Below are positions 17,735 through 26,411 of a stretch of 64,000 bases of DNA, in pieces. Every line of letters begins with the position of its first letter. Within the stretch, counting starts at the first letter, position 1. The notes under the pieces are model-generated. The model was not told the DNA's origin. It did not search any database and saw only the letters and a program-made list of their open reading frames with translations. The stretch lies in NCBI GenBank assembly GCA_902826615.1, contig CADEFN010000008.1, positions 62,001 to 126,000 on the forward strand. Direction: 5' to 3'. The stretch is from an uncultured Gemmatimonadota bacterium (GTDB lineage Bacteria > Gemmatimonadota > Gemmatimonadetes > Gemmatimonadales > Gemmatimonadaceae). The position numbers were made by a program, and so were the translations under genes.

Positions 17735-17818
17735 CACGCCGAACCTCGGGCTTGGTGGGACGCCAAATTCGCCCACTCACTCACCGAACACAACCCGATG
17801 CAGGACCCGCGGGTTACG

Positions 17819-18274
17819 TTAGGCCAGCCGCTTCCGGAAACAGGGCTTGGCCTTGATTTGCACACCCCGCGCGCTCAGCGACTCGTACCGGGCGAGTTTT
17901 TCGGGATAGTCGGTGAGCGCTGCCGCCTGGTAGCCGAGTGATTCAAAGAAGGCGCTGGCAAGGGAAAGCGCGAAGACTTCACCCACGCCTCGATCCCGGG
18001 CCATGGCTTCGGCGCCACGCACGGCAAGGGTGCCCAGTCCGAGCCCCTGGGCATCGGGGGCGACGGCCACCGACGTCACCTCGGCCAGGCTTGGCGAGTA
18101 CTCGCTGAGGGCCGCACAGGCGCGGACCCGGTCATGACTGTCGACCACAACGACGTAGTCGGTCACGTTCGCCTCGATCTCCTCGACGGTGCGCGGGAGA
18201 AGGAGCCCCTCGGCGACGAAGAGCTGGGTCAGGTAGTGAATGTCGGCGCTGTCAGCCACGCTCGCGGACCGCAC
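17819..18274 (-). CDS. GNAT-family N-acetyltransferase (ArgA-like)
   Basis: From GTG at 18274 the product has 151 residues and begins VRSASVADSADIHYL, the normal start of ArgA-like N-acetyltransferases. The acetyl-CoA-binding loop reads VAVAPDAQGLGLGTL, followed by FFESLGYQ, which is also characteristic. Relatives acetylate glutamate in arginine synthesis, but many close homologues act on other amines, and no arginine genes are nearby. The frame is open further upstream to 18385 with a basic, non-conserved extension. The TAA stop sits inside GCCTAACG, one of two stop codons formed by the dispersed word. Confidence 0.8.
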   Translation of the reverse strand: MRSASVADSADIHYLTQLFVAEGLLLPRTVEEIEANVTDYVVVVDSHDRVRACAALSEYSPSLAEVTSVAVAPDAQGLGLGTLAVRGAEAMARDRGVGEVFALSLASAFFESLGYQAAALTDYPEKLARYESLSARGVQIKAKPCFRKRLA

Positions 18275-18452
18275 CGCGTGAGTAACGGTGAGGTGACGAC
18301 GTGACTTTCGAGGCCGAAGGGCCGGTTGGCGGCGAGGTGCGAGTTTATGCACACTGAATGCATAAATACTCTCGCCTCGTCGCACAAGTATCGTGGGGTC
18401 CTGAAGACAGGTCCGCTCGCGGGCACTTGGGGCCGTCGCCGCTGAGCCACGA

Positions 18453-19442
18453 TCAGGTCATGTCGAGCACCACCTTCCCGAAGCTCTCGTACCCTTCCAT
18501 CCGGCGATGAGCGTCGGCGATTTCGGCGAGCGGAAAGACCCGGTCAATCACCGGATTCACCTTGCCCTGGGAAAGCAGCGGGAGGACGTCGCGCGCGAAA
18601 GCGGCGGTCGCCGCGACCTTTTCATCATGCGGCCGGCTTCGGAGCACCGTGCCCTGCAGACGCAGACGTTTGCCGAGTATCTGTCTCACATCGATGGTGG
18701 CTTGAGAACCGGCGATGGCGCCCACGAGCATGATGCGGCCACGAAGCGCGGCCGCCGCGATGCTTGCCGGGAGGTAGGCTCCGCCGAGGAGGTCGAGGGT
18801 CACCTCCACTCCTTTGCCGCGGGTGAAGGCCTGCAGCGCCGGGCCTAACGAAGAGAGGTCGTCGCCGGTCACCGCTCCGTCGTGCACCCCGAGGGTGAGC
18901 GCACGCTCCAGTTTGTCGCGGGATCGCGTGGTGCCAAAGACCCGCGCGCCGAGCGCCGCGCCAAGCTGTGAGGCCGCGAGTCCGACGCCGCTGGCCACCG
19001 CGTGGATGAGGAGTACTTCGCCGCTGGTGAGCCCGGCCTGCGTGACCATCGCGTCGTGGGCGGTGATAAAGGCCTCCGGTACCGCACCCGCCTCGAGCCA
19101 CGACAAACGTTCGGGAACAGCGGCCACCGTGTCCTCGCCGACGGCCACGTACTCCGCATGCGCGCCACCTCCCGTGATCCCGAACACGCGGTCCCCTGGT
19201 TGCCATTTCGACGTCGCAGGCCCGCAGGAGCGCACTTCGCCGGCGAACTCGATGCCGCCAATATCCGGCGGGTATCCGGGCGGGGCGGGGTACCGCCCCA
19301 TGCGCTGGAGGATGTCTGCGCGGTTGAGTGCGCTGGACATCACCCGGACCAGGATTTGACCGGGGCCCGGGTCGGGTTGTGGCACCTCGCGGATGACGAG
19401 TGTTTCCGGTCCACCGGGGGCGGTAAGGATTGCTGCACGCAT
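18453..19442 (-). CDS. Zinc-type NAD(P)H quinone oxidoreductase (PIG3-like)
   Basis: The 329-residue protein belongs to the medium-chain dehydrogenase/reductase family, PIG3/quinone oxidoreductase branch. The GroES-like N-terminal half contains ALNRADILQRMGRYP and PPDIGGIEFAGEV, and the Rossmann half contains the nucleotide loop AVASGVGLAASQLGAALG. The catalytic zinc ligands of alcohol dehydrogenases are absent, as expected. It should reduce quinones or enones with NADPH in the cytoplasm. ATG at 19442 (MRAAILTAPGG) is the usual family start; an ATG at 19454 would add four residues. The divergent gene starts about 105 bases away. Confidence 0.92.
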   Translation of the reverse strand: MRAAILTAPGGPETLVIREVPQPDPGPGQILVRVMSSALNRADILQRMGRYPAPPGYPPDIGGIEFAGEVRSCGPATSKWQPGDRVFGITGGGAHAEYVAVGEDTVAAVPERLSWLEAGAVPEAFITAHDAMVTQAGLTSGEVLLIHAVASGVGLAASQLGAALGARVFGTTRSRDKLERALTLGVHDGAVTGDDLSSLGPALQAFTRGKGVEVTLDLLGGAYLPASIAAAALRGRIMLVGAIAGSQATIDVRQILGKRLRLQGTVLRSRPHDEKVAATAAFARDVLPLLSQGKVNPVIDRVFPLAEIADAHRRMEGYESFGKVVLDMT

Positions 19443-19546
19443 AAGAGGTGACATCGGAGCGGGTCAGAATGCCGCCGGGACTTCCGAAACTGTGCGGCAT
19501 GCGGGAACGTAGAACAGACATACGCAGCACGCACCGGGGAACCTCA

Positions 19547-19828
19547 ATGATCGGCCTCATCGCATTCGCCATTTCGTCCGCCGCCATTCTTATCGGGTAC
19601 ACACAGGCGCGCGCTTTTGTGAGTGAACGGTTGCGATACGTCGACGCCGCCCAGTCAGGTATGGCGCCACTCATCGCCGGGGCGGGTGCGGCGGTGGTCG
19701 CGGGTGTGGTGGCGGGGCTGCTTCCGGTGATTGGCGGCGGGACCGCCATCGCGTTCGGGTTGAGTGTCGGGCTCGGCGTGGCCAATGGGCAGAAAGCCAT
19801 TCGGCGGGCGCTGCCCCCGGGAGCCTAA
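19547..19828 (+). CDS. Small membrane protein of unknown function
   Basis: This 93-residue protein has two hydrophobic helices, about residues 1-18 and 40-75, the second rich in Gly, Ala and Val. A short charged loop (ARAFVSERLRYVDAAQ) lies between them, and a basic tail follows. I do not recognise the family. The ATG at 19547 is preferred over an upstream GTG frame that has no hydrophobic start. Its stop codon TAA lies inside GCCTAACG. It precedes the Ser/Thr kinase gene by about 100 bases and may be co-transcribed with it. Confidence 0.65.
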   Translation: MIGLIAFAISSAAILIGYTQARAFVSERLRYVDAAQSGMAPLIAGAGAAVVAGVVAGLLPVIGGGTAIAFGLSVGLGVANGQKAIRRALPPGA

Positions 19829-19925
19829 CGATCCAGCGATCCGCACGGTGGTGCCGCGGCAAGTGGGTTTCCCGACGCAAGAGGCGTTATCTTGCCGGGG
19901 CACCTGATACCAGGATCCCGCTGAC

Positions 19926-21713
19926 GTGAAGGACGTGCACGCCATCCAGCAGGCGCTGGCCGATCAATACAAGTTGGAGCGCGTGCTGGGGCAGGGCGGG
20001 ATGGGCGTAGTCTACCTCGCCCGTGACCTGATGCTCGAGCGCTCGGTGGCCGTAAAGGTCCTCGGTGGCTCCGACGCCCAGGATGAGGCTCAGCGTGAAC
20101 GCTTCCTCCGTGAGGCACGCACCGCCGCCCAGCTCGCCCATCCGAACATCGTCCCCATTTACATGGCGGACGAAGCAGCGGGCCATGTCTTCTTCGTTAT
20201 GGGGTTTGTCGAGGGCGAAAGCCTGGGAGAGCGCATCGCCTCGCGCGGCCGTCTCGACGTGGGTGATGTCATTCGGCACCTGCGAGAGGTGTCGTGGGCG
20301 CTCGCTTACGCACATGCGCGGGGCGTGGTCCACCGGGACATCAAGCCCGAGAACATCATGATCGAGCGCGCCACCGGGCGCGCGATCGTCACGGACTTCG
20401 GGATTGCGCACTCCCACACTCACAGCCGGCTCACGCTGGACGGTGGTGTGATGGGAACGGCGCACTACATGAGTCCGGAGCAGGTGCATGGACTCCCGCT
20501 CGATGGCCGGAGCGATCTCTATGCGTTGGGGGTGGTAGGGTTCCTCGCCCTCAGCGGTCGGCTTCCCTTCGACGCAGCCGCCACCTCGGCCATCCTGGTG
20601 CAGCATGTGTCGCAGCCGGCGCCGCTCCTTCGGGAGGTCGCCCCACATGTGCCCGCGCCCATTGCCGCCGTCATCGACCGCTGTTTGTCCAAGTTGCCGG
20701 ACGAGCGCTTTGAGTCGGGCGAAGCGCTGGCCGAAGCGTTAGGCGCGGCCCTGACCGCCAGCGAGCGGGCCGGCGAAAGCGAGGCATCGGGAGCGGGAGG
20801 GGTGGTGAGTGAAGACGAGGCCATGCTCATCTGGCGGCGCGCTGCACAGCTCCAGGCCGAAGCAGCCCATCGGCTGGAGGAACGCGCCAGACAACAGGCG
20901 TCGAGTTCGCCATCGCCAACCCCGAGCGGTGGGTACCGCATGCGCGATGTGGAGTCGGCCGCTGTCGAAGCGGGGATCTCTCGTCACTTTGTGGCGCTCG
21001 CCAAGGCGGAGCTCAGTCCGGTGGCGCTCGTCAAGCGCCCGCAGGAGCTGACCACCTTCGAAGAGCGCGCCGCGCGCCGCTGGTTTGGCTCATCGCGGCA
21101 GAGTCTTTCTGTCAGCCGCATCATCCATGCATCGCCACGCCGCGTGCTGCAAGCCATCGGGCGAACGCTGCAGCAGCAGCCCTACGGACTTGCCCTGCAG
21201 CGTCAGGAAGGACCGCACCCGCTGGATGGAGGGGTGCTCGTGTTCGATGTACCGTCGATCGTCGGGGCGGGGTACCCATGGACGTACGTGCGGTACGGGG
21301 TGTATGCCAAGCAGCTGCGGCTGGGAATTCGCGGCGTGCCTAACGAGCCGGCACAGACGGAGGTCACACTCCACCTCGACATGCGGGTCGGGATTCGCTA
21401 CAACCTGCGCGCCAGTGCGGGCATGACGGCTGGCGCGAGTGGTGCTGGTGGTCTCGTGACGGCATTGGTGACCGCCAAGACCCTGGCACTCACGGGGGTG
21501 GCACTCGCCCTGCCAGCGGTCGGTGCCGCAGGGGTCGTGGCCGGTGCCGGCGCCATGTTCTGCGCCTGGGCGTATCGATACGGACTGGAAAAATCGAGAG
21601 CGGAACTCGACGCCGCGCTGGGGGCGATCGAAGCCGACATTCGCAGCGAAAGTCTCTTTGGTGTCCCGGTCGCTCGGGATCGGGTGATGCGCGTCGAAGA
21701 CCTGGTGGGCTGA
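19926..21713 (+). CDS. Ser/Thr protein kinase with helical module and membrane-associated C-terminal domain
   Basis: The 595-residue protein (GTG start) opens with a complete Hanks kinase: GQGGMGVV (22-29), Lys44, HRDIKPEN (136-143), DFG (157-159) and MSPEQ, ending near residue 275. After a linker comes a charged helical segment (WRRAAQLQAEAAHRLEE) and a short motif RDVESAAVEAGISRHFVALA. This pairing is familiar from SHOCT-like modules in related bacteria. Next is a roughly 110-residue domain without recognised homology, then a Gly/Ala-rich hydrophobic stretch (about 497-550) long enough for two membrane helices, and an amphipathic tail. PASTA or other sensory domains are lacking. The target is unknown. 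Confidence 0.9.
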   Translation: MKDVHAIQQALADQYKLERVLGQGGMGVVYLARDLMLERSVAVKVLGGSDAQDEAQRERFLREARTAAQLAHPNIVPIYMADEAAGHVFFVMGFVEGESLGERIASRGRLDVGDVIRHLREVSWALAYAHARGVVHRDIKPENIMIERATGRAIVTDFGIAHSHTHSRLTLDGGVMGTAHYMSPEQVHGLPLDGRSDLYALGVVGFLALSGRLPFDAAATSAILVQHVSQPAPLLREVAPHVPAPIAAVIDRCLSKLPDERFESGEALAEALGAALTASERAGESEASGAGGVVSEDEAMLIWRRAAQLQAEAAHRLEERARQQASSSPSPTPSGGYRMRDVESAAVEAGISRHFVALAKAELSPVALVKRPQELTTFEERAARRWFGSSRQSLSVSRIIHASPRRVLQAIGRTLQQQPYGLALQRQEGPHPLDGGVLVFDVPSIVGAGYPWTYVRYGVYAKQLRLGIRGVPNEPAQTEVTLHLDMRVGIRYNLRASAGMTAGASGAGGLVTALVTAKTLALTGVALALPAVGAAGVVAGAGAMFCAWAYRYGLEKSRAELDAALGAIEADIRSESLFGVPVARDRVMRVEDLVG

Positions 21714-21741
21714 ACGCGGTCTCGCCTGTAGATTCTCCGCC

Positions 21742-22269
21742 ATGCATCCACGACTTGCTGGCGTCCTCGCCGAAACGGACCGCATCCGCAGCGAACTGCT
21801 TCACATCATCGAACCACTGACCGCCGCAGAATGGGACCGCCGCGACCATGAGGATCGCTGGTCCGTTGGCGAGGTGGTGGCCCACCTGCAACTGGTTGAA
21901 GACGGTTCGGTGCGCGCCATGTTCCGTGCCTTCCGCAACGCCCGCGAGGCAGGGCTTGGCCAGGAGACGTCAACGGAGTCCATGGTGAATTCGCTCGATC
22001 GCTATCAGCTCGAGCGGGTGGTGCAGCGCATCGAGGCGCCCCCCATGGTGCAACCCAAACCCATCGAGCGCGCCGATCTCATGGCCAAGCTGCAGTTCTC
22101 GCGAGATGGGCTCCACAAGTGGGCCGCCGAGGCAGACGGCTTTGCACTCGCCGACACGGGGTGGCCACATCCCGCGGTCGGGCCGCTCAATTTGTACCAG
22201 TGGGTGCTCTTCCTCGGACAGCACGAGGCGCGCCACATCGGGCAGATCCGCACGATCCTGACAGCCTAG
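21742..22269 (+). CDS. DinB-superfamily putative metalloenzyme
   Basis: This 175-residue protein has the four-helix DinB/YfiT architecture: a first helix with LAETDRIRSELL, then DRWSVGEVVAHLQLVED, and a last conserved helix FLGQHEARHIGQI. The three histidines (one in each of VVAHL, GQHEAR and ARHIGQ) are the usual metal ligands. Members act as thiol transferases (bacillithiol or mycothiol type) or have unknown roles; despite the family name they are unrelated to DNA polymerase IV. The gene starts 28 bases after the kinase gene and is followed seven bases later by an ACT-domain gene. Confidence 0.85.
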   Translation: MHPRLAGVLAETDRIRSELLHIIEPLTAAEWDRRDHEDRWSVGEVVAHLQLVEDGSVRAMFRAFRNAREAGLGQETSTESMVNSLDRYQLERVVQRIEAPPMVQPKPIERADLMAKLQFSRDGLHKWAAEADGFALADTGWPHPAVGPLNLYQWVLFLGQHEARHIGQIRTILTA

Positions 22270-22276
22270 CGCTCGC

Positions 22277-22651
22277 ATGCAGGCGTTGGTCAGGCAACCG
22301 TGGACCCTGGCGGTGGCGCAACTCCCGGCCGGGAGCGGTGTGCCCTGGTGGGCCGCGCGCTCACCATTTGCGTCGGTGACCCACACACCGCACGAGACCT
22401 CGGTGGTCTGCGACGCGGACGCAGTGCCAGTCGGGGTCCGCGCCGAGCTGGGTTTTGTGGCCTTTGCCCTCGAGGGGCCAATCCCGTTTGAACTATCGGG
22501 TGTGCTGCACACGGTGCTTGGACCACTCGCCCTCGCCGGCATCAGCTGCTTTCCGCTCGGAACCTACGACACCGACTACGTGCTGATACGCGCGGCGGAC
22601 GAGGAACGGGCCGTTGAGGCGTGGGTGGCCGCCGGTGGGTCGGTGCGCTGA
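22277..22651 (+). CDS. ACT-domain protein
   Basis: The 124-residue protein has the double ACT-like layout of small aspartokinase-related regulators: a first half ending TSVVCDADAVPVGVR and a second half FELSGVLHTVLGPLALAGISCFPLGTYDTDYVLI. Such proteins bind amino acids or act as small-molecule sensors; no enzymatic domain is attached. It follows the DinB-superfamily gene by seven bases and ends three bases before the stop of the convergent sensor kinase gene. Its ligand cannot be inferred. Confidence 0.8.
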   Translation: MQALVRQPWTLAVAQLPAGSGVPWWAARSPFASVTHTPHETSVVCDADAVPVGVRAELGFVAFALEGPIPFELSGVLHTVLGPLALAGISCFPLGTYDTDYVLIRAADEERAVEAWVAAGGSVR

Positions 22652-22654
22652 TCG

Positions 22655-23962
22655 CTACTCGGTTCCGCGGTCCGGGCCGCGCGGGAGCGTCAGCACAAAC
22701 GTCCCGCCTCCCATGAGGGGCCGATGGGCAATGAGGTCACCTCCCATACCGCGGGCCAACTCGCGGCTGATTGGAAGACCCAGCCCCACACCCTGACGAC
22801 GGTCGGCGGCACTGCCGGCTTGCACAAAAGGCTCGAAGATCTCCTCGAGCCGGTCGGCGGCGACGCCGGGGCCGGTATCGTTGACCGTGATGTGCACCAT
22901 GTCCCCGGCCAGGGTCGCGGACAGACTGATCCCGCCCCCCTCCGGGGTGCATTTGATGCTGTTGTCGAGCAGGTTCAGCAGGATCTGCTGTACCTTCTCG
23001 GAGTCGGCGTAGATCGTGGCCGTGTGGTGCGTCCCCTGAAAGGCATACCGGAGTTTGCGCGCCGCCAGCTGCGGTTCGATCAGTGACGACATGGCCCCCA
23101 GGCAGGGGTCGAGCGGGACCACGGCCAGGTCGTAGGTGACGCGCCCCGCGTCGAGACGCACAAAGGTGAGAACCGAGTTGATCAGGCTGAGCAGGTGTTT
23201 CTGGGCGCGCCGGATCTTCTGCAAATCGTTCACCTGCTCGCGCGTGACCGGGCCGCGGAGTCCCGATTCGAGCAACTCGGCGTACCCGGCGATGGCGTTG
23301 AGCGGGGTCCGCAACTCGTGGCTCATCATGGCGAGAAAGTCGCTCTTGGCCTGCGAGGCACGCTCTGCTGTTGCCCGGGCACGTTCGGCCTCCTCGCGCG
23401 CACGTTGTCCCGCGTTCAGGAGCCGTGCGTTGTCGAGCGCGAGGGCGGCCAGCTGCGCGATGCGCTCGACCAGAACCAGCGATTGCCCATCAAAGCGTGG
23501 TCGATCGAGACGTGTACCCATCCCGATGGCGCCCAGCACGTGACCCCGCGCCTGCAGCGGGACCATCAGCATGCTGGTCGTGCCGGTCTGGAGCGCCAGC
23601 GCGGCGAGGTCTTCGCTCCCTCCGATGATCGGCGAAACATCCTCCACCAGCACCGATCTCCCATGATTGAGGGGCGTCCAGATCGGGTGCCAGGGTGTGC
23701 CATCGACCGGGAAGCGCTTGTCGAAGGCTTGCAGTGCGCGCTTGACCTCCGGGGTCGTCGACTCGAGCGCCATGACGCCCACCGTCCCGTTTTCACGGGT
23801 GGCGAATACCACGCAGACGTCGGCGATGGCGGGCACCATTCGCTGGCAGAGCACCGCAATTGTGGTCGGCACGTCGACCGAGGCAGCAAACGCGGCCCCA
23901 AGCTCAGCGAGCAAGCGGTCAGAGGCGGCGTCGAGGTTGTGCTGTTCGAATGGTGCGATCAC
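22655..23962 (-). CDS. GAF-domain hybrid-type sensor histidine kinase (soluble)
   Basis: The 435-residue protein lacks membrane helices. It has an N-terminal GAF domain (about 20-180), a helical linker rich in Ala, Arg and Glu, then the H-box FLAMMSHELRTPLNAIAGYAE, an N-box (LLNLLDNSIKCTPEGGG), and G-boxes NDTGPGVAADRLEEIFE and GVGLGLPISREL. It should autophosphorylate on the H-box histidine in response to a cytoplasmic signal. No response regulator or receiver domain is next to it. The family is common in lineages with many orphan kinases. GAF ligand residues cannot be identified. Confidence 0.93.
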   Translation of the reverse strand: MIAPFEQHNLDAASDRLLAELGAAFAASVDVPTTIAVLCQRMVPAIADVCVVFATRENGTVGVMALESTTPEVKRALQAFDKRFPVDGTPWHPIWTPLNHGRSVLVEDVSPIIGGSEDLAALALQTGTTSMLMVPLQARGHVLGAIGMGTRLDRPRFDGQSLVLVERIAQLAALALDNARLLNAGQRAREEAERARATAERASQAKSDFLAMMSHELRTPLNAIAGYAELLESGLRGPVTREQVNDLQKIRRAQKHLLSLINSVLTFVRLDAGRVTYDLAVVPLDPCLGAMSSLIEPQLAARKLRYAFQGTHHTATIYADSEKVQQILLNLLDNSIKCTPEGGGISLSATLAGDMVHITVNDTGPGVAADRLEEIFEPFVQAGSAADRRQGVGLGLPISRELARGMGGDLIAHRPLMGGGTFVLTLPRGPDRGTE

Positions 23963-24065
23963 GTGGGGGCGTCTGGGGCAACGGGCTCATGCGCTCAGCA
24001 CATTGTTGCACATCAGAACGCTTTGATCAACTCGGGCGAACACTAGCCCGAGGCCGGCAAGTCGT

Positions 24066-24422
24066 TCAGGCGTTCGATTCGGGCGGTTTGGCCGAGGAAT
24101 CGCGGAAGAACGCCCGGAAAATCCAGTACGCGAGCAGGAGTGGGATGGCCAGCTTGAGTACGGCGACGCCGAGGCTGAGGATCCAGAAGGTGGCAAAGAG
24201 GAGAAAGCCACCAATGACCAGCACGGCGAGGAATGGAAGTCCGATCACGGCGAGCACCAGGAAAAGGGGTATCGCGAGGACGGCAAGGAGGAGCAAAGCC
24301 GGGAGGCCAAGCCACTTGAGCAGCATGCCGATCGGGAGGAGCCAGCCCAGGCTCCCAAGGGCGCGCAGGAGCGTCTTGAGGGCAGCCCAGCGCAGCAGAA
24401 TCGAAGTGATGAACGACCACAT
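24066..24422 (-). CDS. Hydrophobic membrane protein of unknown function
   Basis: This 118-residue protein is almost entirely hydrophobic. At least three membrane helices can be traced (about residues 24-42, 43-63 and 66-100), rich in Leu, Ala, Val and Ile, with a charged tail (FRDSSAKPPESNA). I do not recognise it. It lies between the GAF sensor kinase (same strand) and the divergent ABC exporter gene; about 130 bases separate its ATG from the exporter ATG. Confidence 0.6.
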   Translation of the reverse strand: MWSFITSILLRWAALKTLLRALGSLGWLLPIGMLLKWLGLPALLLLAVLAIPLFLVLAVIGLPFLAVLVIGGFLLFATFWILSLGVAVLKLAIPLLLAYWIFRAFFRDSSAKPPESNA

Positions 24423-24555
24423 GGCCTTGTGCCCCTGATCGGGAGGATGGCCACCCTACGCCCCTCGTCGGTTGCGGTTTCAGGCTCGGGCGAACGGGTG
24501 AGCCCGCGATGCACATTCGCGACATACCTTTGTGTCGGCCCCCAACACTGCTCGA

Positions 24556-26409
24556 ATGTCCGCTCCAGAGAAGCCGAAAAAGAAGAAGGTGAACATGTCG
24601 CGCGCCTGGGCCGAGGCCCGGGCGCTCATGTGGGAACACCGCCGGTCGCTTGCGATCGGCTTTGTGCTGATGTTGATCAATCGACTCAGCGGCTTTGTGC
24701 TCCCGGCGAGCCCGAAGTTCTTCATCGACAAGATTCTCGGGGAAGGGAGGAGTGACCTCCTCTGGCCCCTGGCACTGGCGGCGGGTGCGGCCACGATCAT
24801 TCAGGGCATCACGTCGTACGCACTCTCACAAGTGGTCAGCATCGCCGCGCAGCGCGCCATCACCGACATGCGCGTTGCCGTCCAGCGGCACGTACTGCGG
24901 CTCCCCGTCTCGTACTTCGACACGACGAAGACCGGTGTCATGATCTCGCGCATCATGACCGATGCCGAAGGCGTCCGGAACCTGGTCGGCACCGGCATTG
25001 TGCAGCTGGTCGGAGGCTTTCTCACGGCGGCGCTGGCCCTTGGGGTCCTGTTCTGGCTGAACTGGCGCATCACGGCGCTCGCGCTCGTGCTCATCGGCGG
25101 TTTCGGGGTGATGATGGCGATCGCCTTCAAGCGACTTCGGCCCATCTTCCGTCAGCGTGGCGAGATCAACGCCGAAGTTACCGGCCGGCTGACGGAAAGC
25201 GTTGGCGGGGTGCGGATTGTGAAGGTCTACACAGCCGAAGAGCGGGAAGAGCGCACCTTCAAGCTTGGTGCCGAGCGTCTCTTCGAAAACGTCAAGGCCA
25301 CCATCACCGGGACCTCTGCGGTGGGTGCCGGCACCACCGTGATCGTCGGCGTGATCGGCGTGCTGCTCATCACCATGGGCGGACGGTCAGTGACACAGGG
25401 GCAGATGACGTTAGGCGACTTCATCACCTACGTCTTTTTCATCGGGATGGTGGCGGCGCCGCTGGTGGGGATTGCCTCGATCGGGACGCAGATCACGGAG
25501 GCCTTTGCGGGGCTCGACCGCATTCGCGACATCCGGGACATGGCCACCGAGGATGCCCTGGACAGTGAAAAGGCGCCCGTGGGGATGGTGAAGGGCGATG
25601 TGGAATTCAAGGCGGCCACCTTCTCGTATGTCGAGGGGGTGCCGGTGCTGCAGGATATTTCGTTCCACGCACCAGCCGGCTCAACGACGGCCCTGGTGGG
25701 CTCCAGCGGCGCGGGCAAGAGCACCCTCATCGGGCTGGTCATGGCCTTCAATCGCCCGCAGCAGGGCGAAGTGCTGGTCGATGGACGGCCGCTCACCGAT
25801 ATGCCGCTGCGTGAGTACCGCCGCAATCTGGGTGTGGTCATGCAGGACAACTTCCTCTTTGACGGCACGGTGCGGGACAACATTGCGTATGCGCGCCCCG
25901 ACGCCACCGATGCCCAGGTGAAGGATGTGGCACGCATCGCGCACGTCGACGAATTTGTGGAGAAGTGGGAGCAGCAGTACGACACCATCGTTGGCGAGCG
26001 CGGCGTCAAGCTTTCCGGAGGCCAGCGTCAGCGAGTGGCCATTGCGCGCGCCATTCTCGCCGACCCGCGGATCCTGATTCTCGACGAGGCCACGTCGAGC
26101 CTGGATAGTGAAAGCGAGGCCATGATTCGCGATGGCCTCACGCGTCTGCGGCAGGGGCGCACGACCTTCGTCATTGCGCATCGTTTGTCGACCATCGAAA
26201 GCGCCGACCAGATCCTGGTGATCGAGGGGGGGCGAATTGTGGAACGCGGTACGCACGGCCAGCTCATGGCGATGGCGGGGCGCTACCGCGAATTGCACGA
26301 CACCCAGTACGGTGTGGAGCGCGACCGGTATGTGAATCCCGGCGAGGACTTCACCACGCCGGCAAGCCCTGAAGAGGTCAAACTCCCCGCAGCAAGCCGC
26401 AGCCTCTGA
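24556..26409 (+). CDS. MsbA-like ABC exporter (fused permease and ATPase)
   Basis: A 617-residue half-transporter that works as a homodimer in the inner membrane. A Lys-rich N-terminus precedes six membrane helices (about 30-310). The nucleotide-binding domain then has Walker A GSSGAGKST, a Q-loop (VVMQDNFLFDGT), the signature LSGGQRQR, Walker B ILILDEATSSLDSES and the H-loop IAHRLS. Relatives move lipids, lipid A or drugs. ATG at 24556 is preferred; a GTG at 24532 would add eight residues. The next gene (NRAMP-like) begins two bases after its stop, suggesting one transcript. Confidence 0.94.
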   Translation: MSAPEKPKKKKVNMSRAWAEARALMWEHRRSLAIGFVLMLINRLSGFVLPASPKFFIDKILGEGRSDLLWPLALAAGAATIIQGITSYALSQVVSIAAQRAITDMRVAVQRHVLRLPVSYFDTTKTGVMISRIMTDAEGVRNLVGTGIVQLVGGFLTAALALGVLFWLNWRITALALVLIGGFGVMMAIAFKRLRPIFRQRGEINAEVTGRLTESVGGVRIVKVYTAEEREERTFKLGAERLFENVKATITGTSAVGAGTTVIVGVIGVLLITMGGRSVTQGQMTLGDFITYVFFIGMVAAPLVGIASIGTQITEAFAGLDRIRDIRDMATEDALDSEKAPVGMVKGDVEFKAATFSYVEGVPVLQDISFHAPAGSTTALVGSSGAGKSTLIGLVMAFNRPQQGEVLVDGRPLTDMPLREYRRNLGVVMQDNFLFDGTVRDNIAYARPDATDAQVKDVARIAHVDEFVEKWEQQYDTIVGERGVKLSGGQRQRVAIARAILADPRILILDEATSSLDSESEAMIRDGLTRLRQGRTTFVIAHRLSTIESADQILVIEGGRIVERGTHGQLMAMAGRYRELHDTQYGVERDRYVNPGEDFTTPASPEEVKLPAASRSL

Positions 26410-26411
26410 GT

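Noticed and set aside
21742-22269. Reading the DinB-superfamily gene as a DNA polymerase
   Set aside because: The name is shared only by history. The protein is a four-helix metal-binding fold, and the real DNA polymerase IV gene is at 14846-16096.
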